Shown: piece after piece, positions 40,927 to 49,514 of the stretch
How positions within the stretch are numbered: the first letter of the stretch is position 1
Layout: each line of letters starts with the position of its first letter
Assembly: GCF_029952445.1 (NCBI RefSeq)
Contig: NZ_JAQPPK010000015.1
Span: 1-64,000, forward strand
Reading direction: 5' to 3'
Source of the DNA: Paenarthrobacter nitroguajacolicus
Lineage (GTDB): Bacteria > Actinomycetota > Actinomycetes > Actinomycetales > Micrococcaceae
DNA length: 64,000 nucleotides
Program-made: the position numbers and the translations under genes
The notes under the pieces: generated by a model
What the model saw: only the letters and a program-made list of their open reading frames with translations
Databases searched by the model: none
What the model was told of the DNA's origin: nothing

Positions 40927-42011
40927 TGGCTCTTACTATTGGCATCGTCGGACTGCCCAACGTCGGCAAATCAACCCTTTTCAACGCACTGACCCGCAAC
41001 CAGGTGCTCGCTGCGAACTATCCGTTCGCTACGATCGAGCCCAACGTTGGCGTCGTGAACCTTCCGGACCCGCGTCTGGCCAAGCTGGCCGAGATCTTCG
41101 GTTCGCAGAAATTGCTGCCCGCTCCGGTGTCTTTCGTGGACATCGCGGGTATCGTCAAGGGCGCGTCCGAGGGCGAAGGCCTGGGCAACAAATTCCTGGC
41201 CAACATCCGCGAGGCTGAAGCGATCGCCCAGGTTGTCCGCGTCTTTGACGACCCCGATGTCATCCACGTTGACGGCAAGGTCGACCCGCGCTCCGACATG
41301 GAGACCATCAACACCGAGCTGATCCTCGCTGACCTTCAGACCATCGAAAACGCCATCCCGCGCATCGAAAAAGAAGTCAAGATCAAGAAGCGCGACGCAG
41401 CAGAACTGGCCGCCATCAAGGCAGCCCAGGTTGTACTGGAACGTGGCGACACCATCTTCTCCTCCATCAAGAGCGACAAGCTCGAAATGGGCCACCTCAA
41501 GGAACTCGGACTCCTCACGGCCAAGCCGTTCATCTACGTCTTCAACGCCGATGAAGGCATCCTGGGCGATACCGCCAAGCAGGACGAACTGCGTGCCATG
41601 GTTGCTCCGGCCGACGCCGTTTTCCTCGATGCGAAGCTCGAATCCGACCTCGTGGAACTGGACGAGGAAGAGGCCCGCGAGATGTTGGAAATGAACGGCC
41701 AGTCCGAATCCGGCCTTGACCAGCTGGCACGCGTCGGCTTCCACACCCTTGGCCTGCAGACGTACCTCACGGCCGGCCCCAAGGAAACCCGGGCCTGGAC
41801 CATCCGCCAGGGTGACACCGCTCCCCAGGCGGCCGGTGTGATCCACTCAGACTTCCAGCGCGGCTTCATTAAGGCCGAGGTCGTCTCCTTCGACGACCTC
41901 ATCGATGCCGGCTCCATGGCCGAGGCAAAGTCCCGTGGCAAGGTTCGCATCGAAGGCAAAGAGTATGTAATGGCCGACGGCGACGTGGTGGAGTTCCGCT
42001 TCAACGTCTAG
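40926..42011 (+). CDS. ychF: Redox-regulated ATPase YchF (OLA1 type)
   Basis: A 361-residue Obg-like ATPase. G1 [19 protein letters not shown]2 region [14 protein letters not shown]3 [18 protein letters not shown] and the NADE-type G4 (FNADE) indicate ATP preference, as known for YchF. A coiled-coil insertion (about 130-200) and the C-terminal TGS domain ([15 protein letters not shown] to VVEFRFNV) complete the family. GTG 40926 gives the usual N-terminus. A terminator hairpin follows. Confidence 0.96.
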   Translation: MALTIGIVGLPNVGKSTLFNALTRNQVLAANYPFATIEPNVGVVNLPDPRLAKLAEIFGSQKLLPAPVSFVDIAGIVKGASEGEGLGNKFLANIREAEAIAQVVRVFDDPDVIHVDGKVDPRSDMETINTELILADLQTIENAIPRIEKEVKIKKRDAAELAAIKAAQVVLERGDTIFSSIKSDKLEMGHLKELGLLTAKPFIYVFNADEGILGDTAKQDELRAMVAPADAVFLDAKLESDLVELDEEEAREMLEMNGQSESGLDQLARVGFHTLGLQTYLTAGPKETRAWTIRQGDTAPQAAGVIHSDFQRGFIKAEVVSFDDLIDAGSMAEAKSRGKVRIEGKEYVMADGDVVEFRFNV

Positions 42012-42046
42012 GTGGAACCGCAGCCAGTCAGCCCTGGCGCCTTAGC

Positions 42047-42091
42047 AGGCCGCAGGTCATGGAGTCTTACAAACTTCATGGCCTGCGGCCT
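42047..42091 (+). terminator. Terminator after ychF
   Basis: A 15-bp stem (42047-42061 with 42077-42091, one G-U) around a 15-base loop, followed by ttg. It lies just before the 3' end of the small convergent ORF. Confidence 0.85.
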
Positions 42092-42137
42092 TTGCTGTCG
42101 CAGCTGGACCGCCGGTGTTGGGGTGGCGTCCTGTCTT

Positions 42138-42269
42138 TCAGGATTCGTTGGATTCGTCGGAGACGGAGACGGATTTCTTCTCAGCTTCCGGATCGTCGTG
42201 AACCTTCTTGGGGATCTTGCCCTCAACGTCGGCAGGTACGGGAGGATCCTTCTCTTCATCTGTAGACAT
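42138..42269 (-). CDS. Small acidic protein (43 aa)
   Basis: A 43-codon minus-strand frame. The peptide begins MSTDEEKDPPVPADVEGKIP and ends in SVSDESNES, with Asp/Glu/Lys/Ser making most of it; it is soluble and likely disordered. The ATG lies six bases after a TATGCT box (42281-42276), the spacing seen at many leaderless genes here, and the frame shows normal G/C bias at third positions. It sits between ychF and a DUF1877 gene and is convergent with ychF. Function is unknown. Confidence 0.65.
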   Translation of the reverse strand: MSTDEEKDPPVPADVEGKIPKKVHDDPEAEKKSVSVSDESNES

Positions 42270-42281
42270 GCGCCAAGCATA
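42269..42281 (-). promoter_or_regulatory. Small acidic protein -10 box, leaderless start
   Basis: On the minus strand TATGCT (42281-42276), six bases, ATG 42269. Confidence 0.5.
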
Positions 42282-42377
42282 GTGGCGCCGATGCGCCGTA
42301 GCCCGCCTCGGTGAGAGTTATTCACATACGGCTTTTGGCCTGTCCCTTTCGACCATGCTGTTGAGCACACTTGGCCT

Positions 42378-42890
42378 ATGGGAATCAGATACTACGCGTA
42401 CGCCTTTGACCACGATGTCACCGACCTTGTGCTTGCCGATCCGAGACGTTTTCTATCGTCGGATCCATTAGCCGACGCTTGGGGCCTTGAATGTGCAGAC
42501 GGGGTTACTATCGCCACGTTCAAACAGTCCGTGCCTGAGTGCGACATGCTCTATCTGGATAAGGCGTGGCGGCAGCTACAGGCGTGCACCGCGCCTCTTG
42601 CACCTGGAATGGAGGCGAGACCGGCATTTCGCATGTTTGAAGGCCAAGTAACTATGCATTACGACGGATGGGACTCATGGTTGCGCGTTCTCACGCCAGG
42701 GGAAATGGCGGCGGTGTCGCAGGACCTGAATCGCATCTCCGAGAACGATCTGAGGCAGCGGCTACCCGCTGCACCGCGCGCCGACCAGGAATCTGAGGTG
42801 AGCTATGCAGTTCATTATCTGCAGCGGGCGAAGAGCTTTGTCTCGAACCTTGTGACGAGCCGGCGCGGAATGGTGTATCTGATCGGATGA
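42378..42890 (+). CDS. DUF1877-like protein
   Basis: A 170-residue soluble protein. Its start (MGIRYYAYAFDHD) and CDMLYLDKAWRQLQ resemble DUF1877 (YfbM family), which are often encoded singly and near mobile or toxin-antitoxin genes. No catalytic motif is evident. Codon use is less GC-biased than in core neighbours, as for the next two genes, suggesting an acquired segment. The ATG has no clear SD. It ends 56 bases before an HTH-MNT gene. Confidence 0.6.
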   Translation: MGIRYYAYAFDHDVTDLVLADPRRFLSSDPLADAWGLECADGVTIATFKQSVPECDMLYLDKAWRQLQACTAPLAPGMEARPAFRMFEGQVTMHYDGWDSWLRVLTPGEMAAVSQDLNRISENDLRQRLPAAPRADQESEVSYAVHYLQRAKSFVSNLVTSRRGMVYLIG

Positions 42891-42934
42891 GCGAGAACTT
42901 GGCTTCCGTCATGCCAGTTGGACATATCACGCGA

Positions 42935-42947
42935 TATTATTTTGGAG
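42935..42947 (+). promoter_or_regulatory. HTH-MNT gene -10 box, leaderless start
   Basis: TATTAT at 42935-42940, six bases, GTG 42947. It selects this start over the longer frame at 42887. Confidence 0.6.
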
Positions 42948-43390
42948 TGACCAACGTCGTGCGGGAACTTCGGGAAGCCGCCGGACTCAGCCAGGCAGAG
43001 CTGGCATCCCGGTCCGGCGTGGCTCAGCCCAACATTGCAGCCTACGAAGCTGGTCGGCGTAGGGCATCCGCGCAGATGGTTGAGCGTCTGCGAGCCGCCG
43101 CCCGCCCCCTCCCGCATGAAGCCCTCGACGCCCACCGCCGGGAATTGGCTAACCTGGCCGGTCGCTTCGGACTCAGCAATCCGCGTGTCTTCGGCTCAGT
43201 CATTCGGGGCACCGACCGCCCAGGTAGCGACCTCGACCTCCTGGTCACACGATCGCCCGGGGTCGGATTGTTGACTGTTGCGGCGTTTGCCGCGGAAGCA
43301 AGTGAGTTGCTTGGGGTGGAAGTTGACGTCGTCACCGATGGCGGATTGCATGAAGATCACGAAATCCTGACTACCGCCGTCACACTATGA
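42947..43390 (+). CDS. HTH-fused MNT nucleotidyltransferase antitoxin (MntA-like)
   Basis: A 147-residue protein in two parts. Residues 1-50 form an XRE helix-turn-helix (REAAGLSQAELASRSGVAQP), and residues about 65-145 a minimal nucleotidyltransferase with the active-site motif GSVIRGTDRPGSDLDLLV (GSx10DxD) and a third acidic strand VEVDVVTDGGL. MntA-type proteins neutralise HEPN RNases by AMPylating them; the fused HTH suggests autoregulation. The stop overlaps the start of a HepT-like gene by four bases, the classical operon, but that partner is interrupted. Confidence 0.85.
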   Translation: MTNVVRELREAAGLSQAELASRSGVAQPNIAAYEAGRRRASAQMVERLRAAARPLPHEALDAHRRELANLAGRFGLSNPRVFGSVIRGTDRPGSDLDLLVTRSPGVGLLTVAAFAAEASELLGVEVDVVTDGGLHEDHEILTTAVTL

Positions 43391-43719
43391 ATCAAGGGGA
43401 CACAGCCGCACTCGGGGAGATCGTTCGTTTGTGTGACGTCGCGGGTGCCCTCGTCATGCGTGGCCGCGCCTGGTACATCGGCGATGCTGACAATGTGCCA
43501 GGGCTGGCGGCTGAATCGTTGATTATCAAAATCGGCTAAAACGTCGCACGTTTGAGTGTCAACACGACTGACTCATACCCCGAGGTTCCGTGGTCGCTGA
43601 TCAAACGGATGCGGGATTGCCTCGCGCATCACTACGAGGGCACGGACTACGACGCGGTCTGGGACACCCTTGTAGCTGACCTGCCAGCGATAAAGAATCA
43701 CATCAGCCCGATTATCTAG
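43387..43719 (+). pseudogene. HepT-like HEPN RNase toxin, nonsense-disrupted
   Basis: Starting at ATG 43387 the frame reads through 50 codons of HepT/DUF86-like sequence, meets TAA at 43537-43539, and then continues in the same frame to TAG 43717-43719 (110 codons in total). The stop lies within ESLIIKIG*NVARLS, where the family normally has Glu, so a single GAA-to-TAA change explains it. The HEPN Rx4H motif (RDCLAH) is downstream of the stop. No indel is needed. The product should be a 50-residue fragment without catalytic residues, unless readthrough or a downstream restart occurs. The base call should be checked. Confidence 0.85.
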
Positions 43720-44033
43720 CTCCTTCTCATGAGCTCCAGTCAAGTCGAACCTCGTCGGTACGAAACCGGGTCCTTTTTTGCCCAGTATGCTTCCTGTCCT
43801 GCTGTCAGACAGCGAATGCTACCACCGAGTAACGTTTGACTTGAAATTCCCGCCGTTTTAGGCATGTGGAGGTTGCGGAACGGTTACAGTTTGGCCAGCA
43901 TGTTCCAACATCCGGACACAATGTGGGTAGGCTTACACTCACATGTAGGCAACGTCACAGTAGGAAACTGTGCCTTGCCTGGGGGAAACCACGAAACTTC
44001 CCCTGACCATCTTCCCGACTCATAGGAGGCGGA
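43720..44033 (+). promoter_or_regulatory. oppA upstream region with two dyads
   Basis: This 314-base gap has no gene I can support. It contains TTGACT at 43836-43841 with TAGGCA 17 bases on, TACACT near 43935-43940, the dyad ATGTT-cc-AACAT (43900-43911) and the hairpin CACAGT-aggaa-ACTGTG (43956-43972). The latter two could be operator and leader elements for the oligopeptide transporter. A ribosome site TAGGAGG lies just before the oppA ATG. Confidence 0.45.
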
Positions 44034-45716
44034 ATGCGTTTCTCGCGCACTTCCAAAGCTCTAGGCGTAGCGGCGATCATCGCCCTCGCAGTGACCGGTT
44101 GCGGCGGCGGCGGCGGCAGCAACACGAACAGCTCAGCCGCAGCTGACCCCAACAAGGTCATCTCCGCATACAGCAACGAACCGCAGAACCCGCTGCTGCC
44201 GGCCAACACCAACGAGGTGTACGGTGGCCGCGTCGTCGAGTTGCTGTTCGAAGGCCTTCGCGCCTACGACTCCGACGGCAAGCCGGTCAACGCCTTGGCG
44301 GATTCGATTGAGACAACCGACTCGCAGAACTGGACCATCAAGGTCAAGTCCGGCGCCAAGTTCACCAACGGTGAGGCCATCACGGCCAAGACCTTCGTTG
44401 ACTCCTGGAACTTCGCCGCACTGAGCACCAACCTCCAGAACAACGGCTTCTTCTTCGAGTCCATCGAGGGTTACGCCGACGTCAGCGCGGTCAACGAGAC
44501 CACGGGTGCTGACGGCAAGAAGACCTCCACCCCGGCGCCGACGGCACAGACCATGTCCGGTCTCGCTGCGAAGGACGACCAGACCATCACGGTCAAGCTC
44601 TCCCAGCCGGAAGCTGACTGGTCCCTCCGTCTTGGCTACTCCGCCTTCTACCCGCTTCCCTCCGAGGCCCTGAAGGACCCGAAGAAGTTCGGCGAGAACC
44701 CGATCGGCAACGGCCCGTACAAGTTTGAGAAGGAAGGCGCCTGGGTACACGACCAGTCCATCTCCCTGGTCAAGAACGCTGACTACAGCGGCCCGCGTGC
44801 AGCCAAGAACGGTGGCGTGACCTTCAAGTTCTACACCGATCCGGGCCCCGCATACACGGATCTCCAGGCTGACAACCTCGACGTCACCGACGTCGTGCCT
44901 TCGAACGCGCTGAAGACCTACACCACGGACTTCCCGGATCGTAACTCAACCCGTCCGAACGCCAACAACTCCACCCTGAACATCCCGGGCTACAACCCGA
45001 ACTTCCAGGGTGAAGCAGGAACGCTGCGTCGCCAGGCTCTGTCCCACGCCATCAACCGTGAAGAAATCACCAAGGTCATCTTCAACGGCACGCGTACCCC
45101 GGCCACCGAGTTCACTGCACCGGTGCTCGACGGCTACAACGACTCCATCCCCGGCAGCGACGTCCTGAAGTTCGACGTCCAGAAGGCCAAGGATCTGTGG
45201 GCACAGGCTGAGAAGATCAAGCCCTACGACGGCTCCAAGCCGCTCCTCATCGCCTCCAACACTGATGGTGGCAACAAGGAATGGATCGACGCCGTTGCAA
45301 ACGGCTTCAAGAACAACCTCGGCATCCAGGCTGAAATCCAGCCGTTCGCCAAGTTTGCCGAAGTCCTGGACCTGCGCAAGTCGCAGTCCCTCCCGGGTCT
45401 GACCCGCGCCGGCTGGCAGGGTGACTACCCGTCGCTGTACAACTTCCTGGGACCGGTATGGGCCACCAACGCATCGTCCAACTACGAGAAGTACTCGAAC
45501 CCTGAGTTCGACAAGCTGCTCAAGGAAGGCCTTGCAGCCAAGACGCCCGAGGACGCCAACAAGAAGTTCAACCAGGCACAGGAAATCCTCTTCAAGGACC
45601 TCCCCGGCCTGCCGTTGTGGTACCGCGCAACCCCGATCGTTTGGAGCAACAATGTCGTCTCAGCCGAAACCGGCTGGAACGGCGGCATCCGTTACTTCGA
45701 CATTGAGGCCAAGTAG
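44034..45716 (+). CDS. Oligopeptide-binding lipoprotein (OppA type)
   Basis: A 560-residue extracellular solute-binding lipoprotein, family 5. Signal peptide with lipobox AVTGC (Cys23) and a Gly/Asn/Ser linker, then the two lobes: YGGRVVELLFEGLRAYDSDG, and the conserved RRQALSHAINREEI and GWQGDYPSLYNFL. It delivers peptides to the permeases encoded downstream. TAGGAGG lies seven bases before the ATG. A strong hairpin follows the stop, before the oppB start, as for other binding proteins that are made in excess. Confidence 0.93.
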   Translation: MRFSRTSKALGVAAIIALAVTGCGGGGGSNTNSSAAADPNKVISAYSNEPQNPLLPANTNEVYGGRVVELLFEGLRAYDSDGKPVNALADSIETTDSQNWTIKVKSGAKFTNGEAITAKTFVDSWNFAALSTNLQNNGFFFESIEGYADVSAVNETTGADGKKTSTPAPTAQTMSGLAAKDDQTITVKLSQPEADWSLRLGYSAFYPLPSEALKDPKKFGENPIGNGPYKFEKEGAWVHDQSISLVKNADYSGPRAAKNGGVTFKFYTDPGPAYTDLQADNLDVTDVVPSNALKTYTTDFPDRNSTRPNANNSTLNIPGYNPNFQGEAGTLRRQALSHAINREEITKVIFNGTRTPATEFTAPVLDGYNDSIPGSDVLKFDVQKAKDLWAQAEKIKPYDGSKPLLIASNTDGGNKEWIDAVANGFKNNLGIQAEIQPFAKFAEVLDLRKSQSLPGLTRAGWQGDYPSLYNFLGPVWATNASSNYEKYSNPEFDKLLKEGLAAKTPEDANKKFNQAQEILFKDLPGLPLWYRATPIVWSNNVVSAETGWNGGIRYFDIEAK

Positions 45717-45747
45717 TCCTCAGGATCTGAACTTGCCGTAAGGCAAT

Positions 45748-45775
45748 GGGGGTCCGGCCAACGCGCCGGGCCCCC
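45748..45775 (+). terminator. Partial terminator/attenuator after oppA
   Basis: An 11-bp GC stem (45748-45758 with 45765-45775, one G-U) around a 6-base loop, then cttgcttgctt. It would reduce oppBCDF expression relative to oppA or protect the 3' end. Confidence 0.75.
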
Positions 45776-45840
45776 CTTGCTTGCTTGGCAGGAAGGCACA
45801 CATGAAATTCCAACGCCCAACAAATGGAGAGGGGTGACCG

Positions 45841-46770
45841 GTGGTTCGCTTCATATTCCGCAGGCTCCTCCAGGTCATCCCGGTTTTCCTGGGGACCACG
45901 CTCCTCGTGTATTACATGGTCTTCGCCCTTCCCGGCGATCCCATCGCCGCGCTCTTCGGTGAGCGCCAGCCCCCGCAAAGCGTCATCGACGCACTGCGCG
46001 CCCAATACAATCTGGACCAGCCGTTCTGGGTTCAGTACGGGCTCTTCCTCAAGAATCTGTTCACCTTCAACCTTGGCGTCGACTTCACGCAGCAGCCCAT
46101 CGCAGCTGCGTTGGCCAGGGCTTTCCCCGTCACTGCCATGCTGGCGATTGAAGCCCTCATCATCCAGGCCGTCTTTGGCATCGCCTTCGGCGTTTTCGCC
46201 GGGCTGAAGAAGGGCAAGCTGTTTGACTCCACCGTCCTCGTCGTTTCGCTGCTGGTGATCGCCGTGCCGACGTTCGTTCTCGGCTTCGTTTTCCAGCTCG
46301 TCTTCGGCGTCCAACTCGGCTGGGCCAAACCAACCGTGGGCGCGAATGCGGACTGGGGCAACCTGATTCTTCCGGCAGTGGTCCTGGGACTCGTCTCCTT
46401 CGCCTACGTCCTTCGCCTCACGCGAGCGTCAGTCAGTGAAAACATGAACGCGGACTACGTCCGTACGGCCACCGCCAAGGGACTTTCCCGTCCGCGCGTT
46501 GTGATTGCCCACATTCTCAGGAACTCGTTGATTCCGGTGGTGACCTACCTGGGTGCCAACCTCGGCGGACTCATGGGCGGTGCCATCGTCACGGAGGGCA
46601 TCTTCAACGTGCCGGGAGTGGGAAACAAACTGTTCCAGGCCATCCAGCGCAGCGAGGGCCCCACCATCGTAGCCATCGTCAGCGTCCTGGTCCTGGTCTT
46701 TGTTATCACCAACCTCCTGGTTGACCTCCTGTACGCCTGGCTTGACCCGAGGATCCGCTATGACCAGTAA
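45841..46770 (+). CDS. Oligopeptide ABC permease OppB type
   Basis: A 309-residue permease with six helices. The N-terminal MVRFIFRRLLQVIPVFLGTT and the EAA loop DYVRTATAKGLSRPRVVIAH are typical of OppB/DppB. The long periplasmic loop contains FWVQYGLFLKNLFTFNLGVD. GTG 45841 has GGAGAGGGG upstream. It overlaps the oppC gene by 11 bp. Confidence 0.92.
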   Translation: MVRFIFRRLLQVIPVFLGTTLLVYYMVFALPGDPIAALFGERQPPQSVIDALRAQYNLDQPFWVQYGLFLKNLFTFNLGVDFTQQPIAAALARAFPVTAMLAIEALIIQAVFGIAFGVFAGLKKGKLFDSTVLVVSLLVIAVPTFVLGFVFQLVFGVQLGWAKPTVGANADWGNLILPAVVLGLVSFAYVLRLTRASVSENMNADYVRTATAKGLSRPRVVIAHILRNSLIPVVTYLGANLGGLMGGAIVTEGIFNVPGVGNKLFQAIQRSEGPTIVAIVSVLVLVFVITNLLVDLLYAWLDPRIRYDQ

Positions 46771-47704
46771 TACTGAACACTTTGTGGCTCCCGTCGAGGA
46801 GACACCGCTTCTGGCAACCGACGCTGTCAAGACAGATCAGGCGCCACTGAGCCTTTGGGCTGATGCATGGCGCAAGCTGCGCCGCCGGCCCCTCTTCATT
46901 GTCTCCTCATTGCTGATCCTCCTGCTTGTGACGGTGGCTCTGTTCCCGGGTCTCTTCACCAGTGTTGAGCCCAACAACGACTGCCAGCTGTCCAACTCGG
47001 AGGGCGCGCCCACTGCGGGCCACCCGCTTGGATTTACCTTGCAGGGCTGCGACGTCTACTCCCGGGTCATCCACGGCACGCAAGCATCATTGTCCGTAGG
47101 CGTCCTGTCCGTTCTCGCCGTCGTTATTATCGGTGTCACCTTGGGTGCGTTGGCTGGTTACTACGGCGGCTGGCTGGATGCCGTACTGGCCCGCCTCGGT
47201 GACATCTTCTTCGCGTTGCCGATCATCCTCGGTGCCCTGGTTATCACCCAGCTTCCGCTGTTCCGCGAGAACAGGAGCGTCTGGACCGTGGTCATGACCA
47301 TATCCCTGTTGGCGTGGCCTCAGATGGCGCGTATCACCAGAGGCGCGGTCATTGAAGTACGCAACGCGGACTTCGTCACGGCCGCCCGGTCGCTGGGCGT
47401 CTCCAAATTCGGTGCCTTGGTAAAGCACGCCCTGCCGAACGCCCTCGCTCCGGTGATCGTGCTGGCAACTCTCGAACTGGGCGTCTTCATCGTCCTCGAA
47501 GCCACATTGTCGTTCCTTGGTGTAGGGCTGCCAGGCAGCGTGATGTCGTGGGGTAACGACATCTCCGCGGCCAACGCGTCCATCCGCACCAACCCCGGAA
47601 TCCTGCTCTATCCGGCAGCTGCCCTGTCCATCACCGTCCTGAGCTTCATCATGCTTGGCGACGCCGTCCGCGATGCTCTTGATCCCAAGAGCCGTCAGCG
47701 CTAA
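46760..47704 (+). CDS. Oligopeptide ABC permease OppC type
   Basis: A 314-residue permease with about six helices and a 45-residue polar N-terminus. EAA loop FVTAARSLGVSKFGALVKH and the periplasmic TGHPLGFT-like variant (TAGHPLGFTLQGCDVYSR) match OppC/DppC. ATG 46760 lies 11 bp before the oppB stop. The ATPase gene follows in 10 bp. It pairs with OppB. Confidence 0.92.
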   Translation: MTSNTEHFVAPVEETPLLATDAVKTDQAPLSLWADAWRKLRRRPLFIVSSLLILLLVTVALFPGLFTSVEPNNDCQLSNSEGAPTAGHPLGFTLQGCDVYSRVIHGTQASLSVGVLSVLAVVIIGVTLGALAGYYGGWLDAVLARLGDIFFALPIILGALVITQLPLFRENRSVWTVVMTISLLAWPQMARITRGAVIEVRNADFVTAARSLGVSKFGALVKHALPNALAPVIVLATLELGVFIVLEATLSFLGVGLPGSVMSWGNDISAANASIRTNPGILLYPAAALSITVLSFIMLGDAVRDALDPKSRQR

Positions 47705-47714
47705 GGAGGCGAAC

Positions 47715-49424
47715 ATGACTTCTGCCAACATCAGAATTGATGAAGCCACTGCACCAGTACGGCCCATCCTGGAGATCAAGGACCTGGCCATCACCTTCAA
47801 GACCGGCTCCGGTGAGGTCAAGGCGGTAAAGAACGCCCACTTGACCATCATGCCGGGCGAGACGGTCGCCATCGTGGGTGAGTCGGGTTCAGGAAAGTCG
47901 ACGACGGCGCTGGCCGCCATCGGCTTGTTGCCCAACAACGGCCGCGTCTCCGGTGGGCAGATTCTGCTCGACGGCGAAGACATCGCCCATGCGCCTGAAA
48001 AGCGCATGATCGAACTCCGTGGCAGCCACATCGGCATGGTTCCCCAGGACCCCATGTCCAACCTGAACCCGGTCTGGAAGATCGGCTACCAGGTTCGTGA
48101 AACCCTGAAGGCAAACGGTCGTCCGGACGGTCCGGAAGACGTTGCCCGCGTGCTCGCCGAAGCCGGTCTTCCTGATGCGGCACGGCGTGCCAAGCAATAT
48201 CCGCACGAGTTCTCAGGCGGTATGCGCCAGCGCGCCCTGATCGCCATCGGGCTGAGCTGCCAACCCAAGCTCCTGATTGCCGACGAGCCGACGTCCGCTT
48301 TGGATGTCACGGTTCAGCGCAGGATCCTGGATCACCTGGACAAGATGACCACCGAGCTCGGTACTTCTGTACTGCTTATTACCCACGACCTGGGCCTTGC
48401 CGCCGAACGCGCGGACAAAGTCATCGTGATGTACCAGGGCAACGTGGTGGAGGCCGGGCCTTCCCTGGAACTGCTCCGCAACCCGCAGCACCCCTACACC
48501 CGACGCCTCGTCGAGTCCGCACCTTCGTTGGCTTCGCGCCGAATCCAGGTGGCAAAGGAACAGGGCGTGGAAGCGGAAGACTTGCTGGCTCCCGTAGCTG
48601 TTGCCAAGCAACGCTCAACGGATGAAATACTCCAGATCAAGAACCTGCGCAAAATCTACAAGTTGCGCCAGGGCCTCGGTCAGGCGTCCGACTTCGCTGC
48701 AGTTGACGACGTCAGTTTCACCGTGAAGCGTGGGACCACCACGGCAATTGTGGGGGAGTCCGGCTCGGGTAAGTCCACCGTGGCCAAGATGGTTCTCCAG
48801 CTGGAAAAGCCCACAGAGGGCCAGATCGTTTTCGACGGTGTGGACACCGCTGGGCTCAAAGGCAAGGAACTCTTCAAGTTCCGCCGCCGTGTTCAGCCCA
48901 TCTTCCAGGACCCCTACGGTTCCCTGGACCCGATGTACAACATCTTCAGGACCATCGAAGAGCCGCTTCGGGTGCACAAGATCGGTAATGCGGCCAGCCG
49001 TGAAAAGAAGGTCCGCGAGCTGTTGGACCAGGTGGCTTTGCCGCAGTCCATGATGCAGAGGTACCCGAATGAACTCTCGGGCGGCCAGCGCCAGCGCATT
49101 GCGATCGCCCGTGCCTTGGCATTGGATCCGGAAGTCATCATCTGTGACGAGGCCGTGTCTGCACTGGACGTCCTGGTCCAGGCCCAGGTGCTGAACCTGT
49201 TGGCCGACCTTCAGGACAACCTCGGGCTGACCTACCTGTTCATCACCCACGACCTCGCCGTAGTCCGCCAGATCGCGGATCACGTCTGCGTCATGGAGAA
49301 GGGCAAGCTCGTGGAAACGGGCAGCACTGACGGCGTCTTCGACAACCCCCGCGAGGCGTACACCCAGGCCCTCCTGGACGCCATTCCCGGTGGTTCGCTC
49401 CTCCTGCCGCCCGCGGTGGCCTGA
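47715..49424 (+). CDS. Fused OppD-OppF dual ABC ATPase
   Basis: A 569-residue protein carrying two complete ABC domains. First half: Walker A GESGSGKSTTALAAIG, signature EFSGGMRQRALIAIGL, Walker B KLLIADEPTSALDVT. Second half: GESGSGKSTVAKMVLQLEKP, ELSGGQRQRIAIARALALDP and VIICDEAVSALDVLVQ. OppD and OppF are separate proteins in many bacteria; the fused form is common in actinobacteria. ATG 47715 has AAGGAGG upstream; earlier in-frame codons lie in oppC. It powers the OppBC pore. Confidence 0.95.
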   Translation: MTSANIRIDEATAPVRPILEIKDLAITFKTGSGEVKAVKNAHLTIMPGETVAIVGESGSGKSTTALAAIGLLPNNGRVSGGQILLDGEDIAHAPEKRMIELRGSHIGMVPQDPMSNLNPVWKIGYQVRETLKANGRPDGPEDVARVLAEAGLPDAARRAKQYPHEFSGGMRQRALIAIGLSCQPKLLIADEPTSALDVTVQRRILDHLDKMTTELGTSVLLITHDLGLAAERADKVIVMYQGNVVEAGPSLELLRNPQHPYTRRLVESAPSLASRRIQVAKEQGVEAEDLLAPVAVAKQRSTDEILQIKNLRKIYKLRQGLGQASDFAAVDDVSFTVKRGTTTAIVGESGSGKSTVAKMVLQLEKPTEGQIVFDGVDTAGLKGKELFKFRRRVQPIFQDPYGSLDPMYNIFRTIEEPLRVHKIGNAASREKKVRELLDQVALPQSMMQRYPNELSGGQRQRIAIARALALDPEVIICDEAVSALDVLVQAQVLNLLADLQDNLGLTYLFITHDLAVVRQIADHVCVMEKGKLVETGSTDGVFDNPREAYTQALLDAIPGGSLLLPPAVA

Positions 49425-49457
49425 TCCGGCGTCGTCCTTTGGACGATCCGACAGCAG

Positions 49458-49496
49458 AAGAGCCGGTGGTCTCCCGAAAGGGAACCACCGGCTCTT
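49458..49496. terminator. Terminator after the opp operon
   Basis: A perfect 13-bp stem (49458-49470 with 49484-49496) plus an inner 4-bp stem closed by a GAAA tetraloop. It lies between convergent oppDF and the SGNH gene and can work both ways. Confidence 0.9.
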
Positions 49497-49514
49497 GCCG
49501 TTAAAGCCGTTGGC

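Noticed and set aside
43555-43719. Separate small gene starting at a GTG inside the HepT remnant
   Set aside because: The frame continues the HepT reading frame and carries its HEPN motif; no ribosome site or -10 box precedes an internal start.
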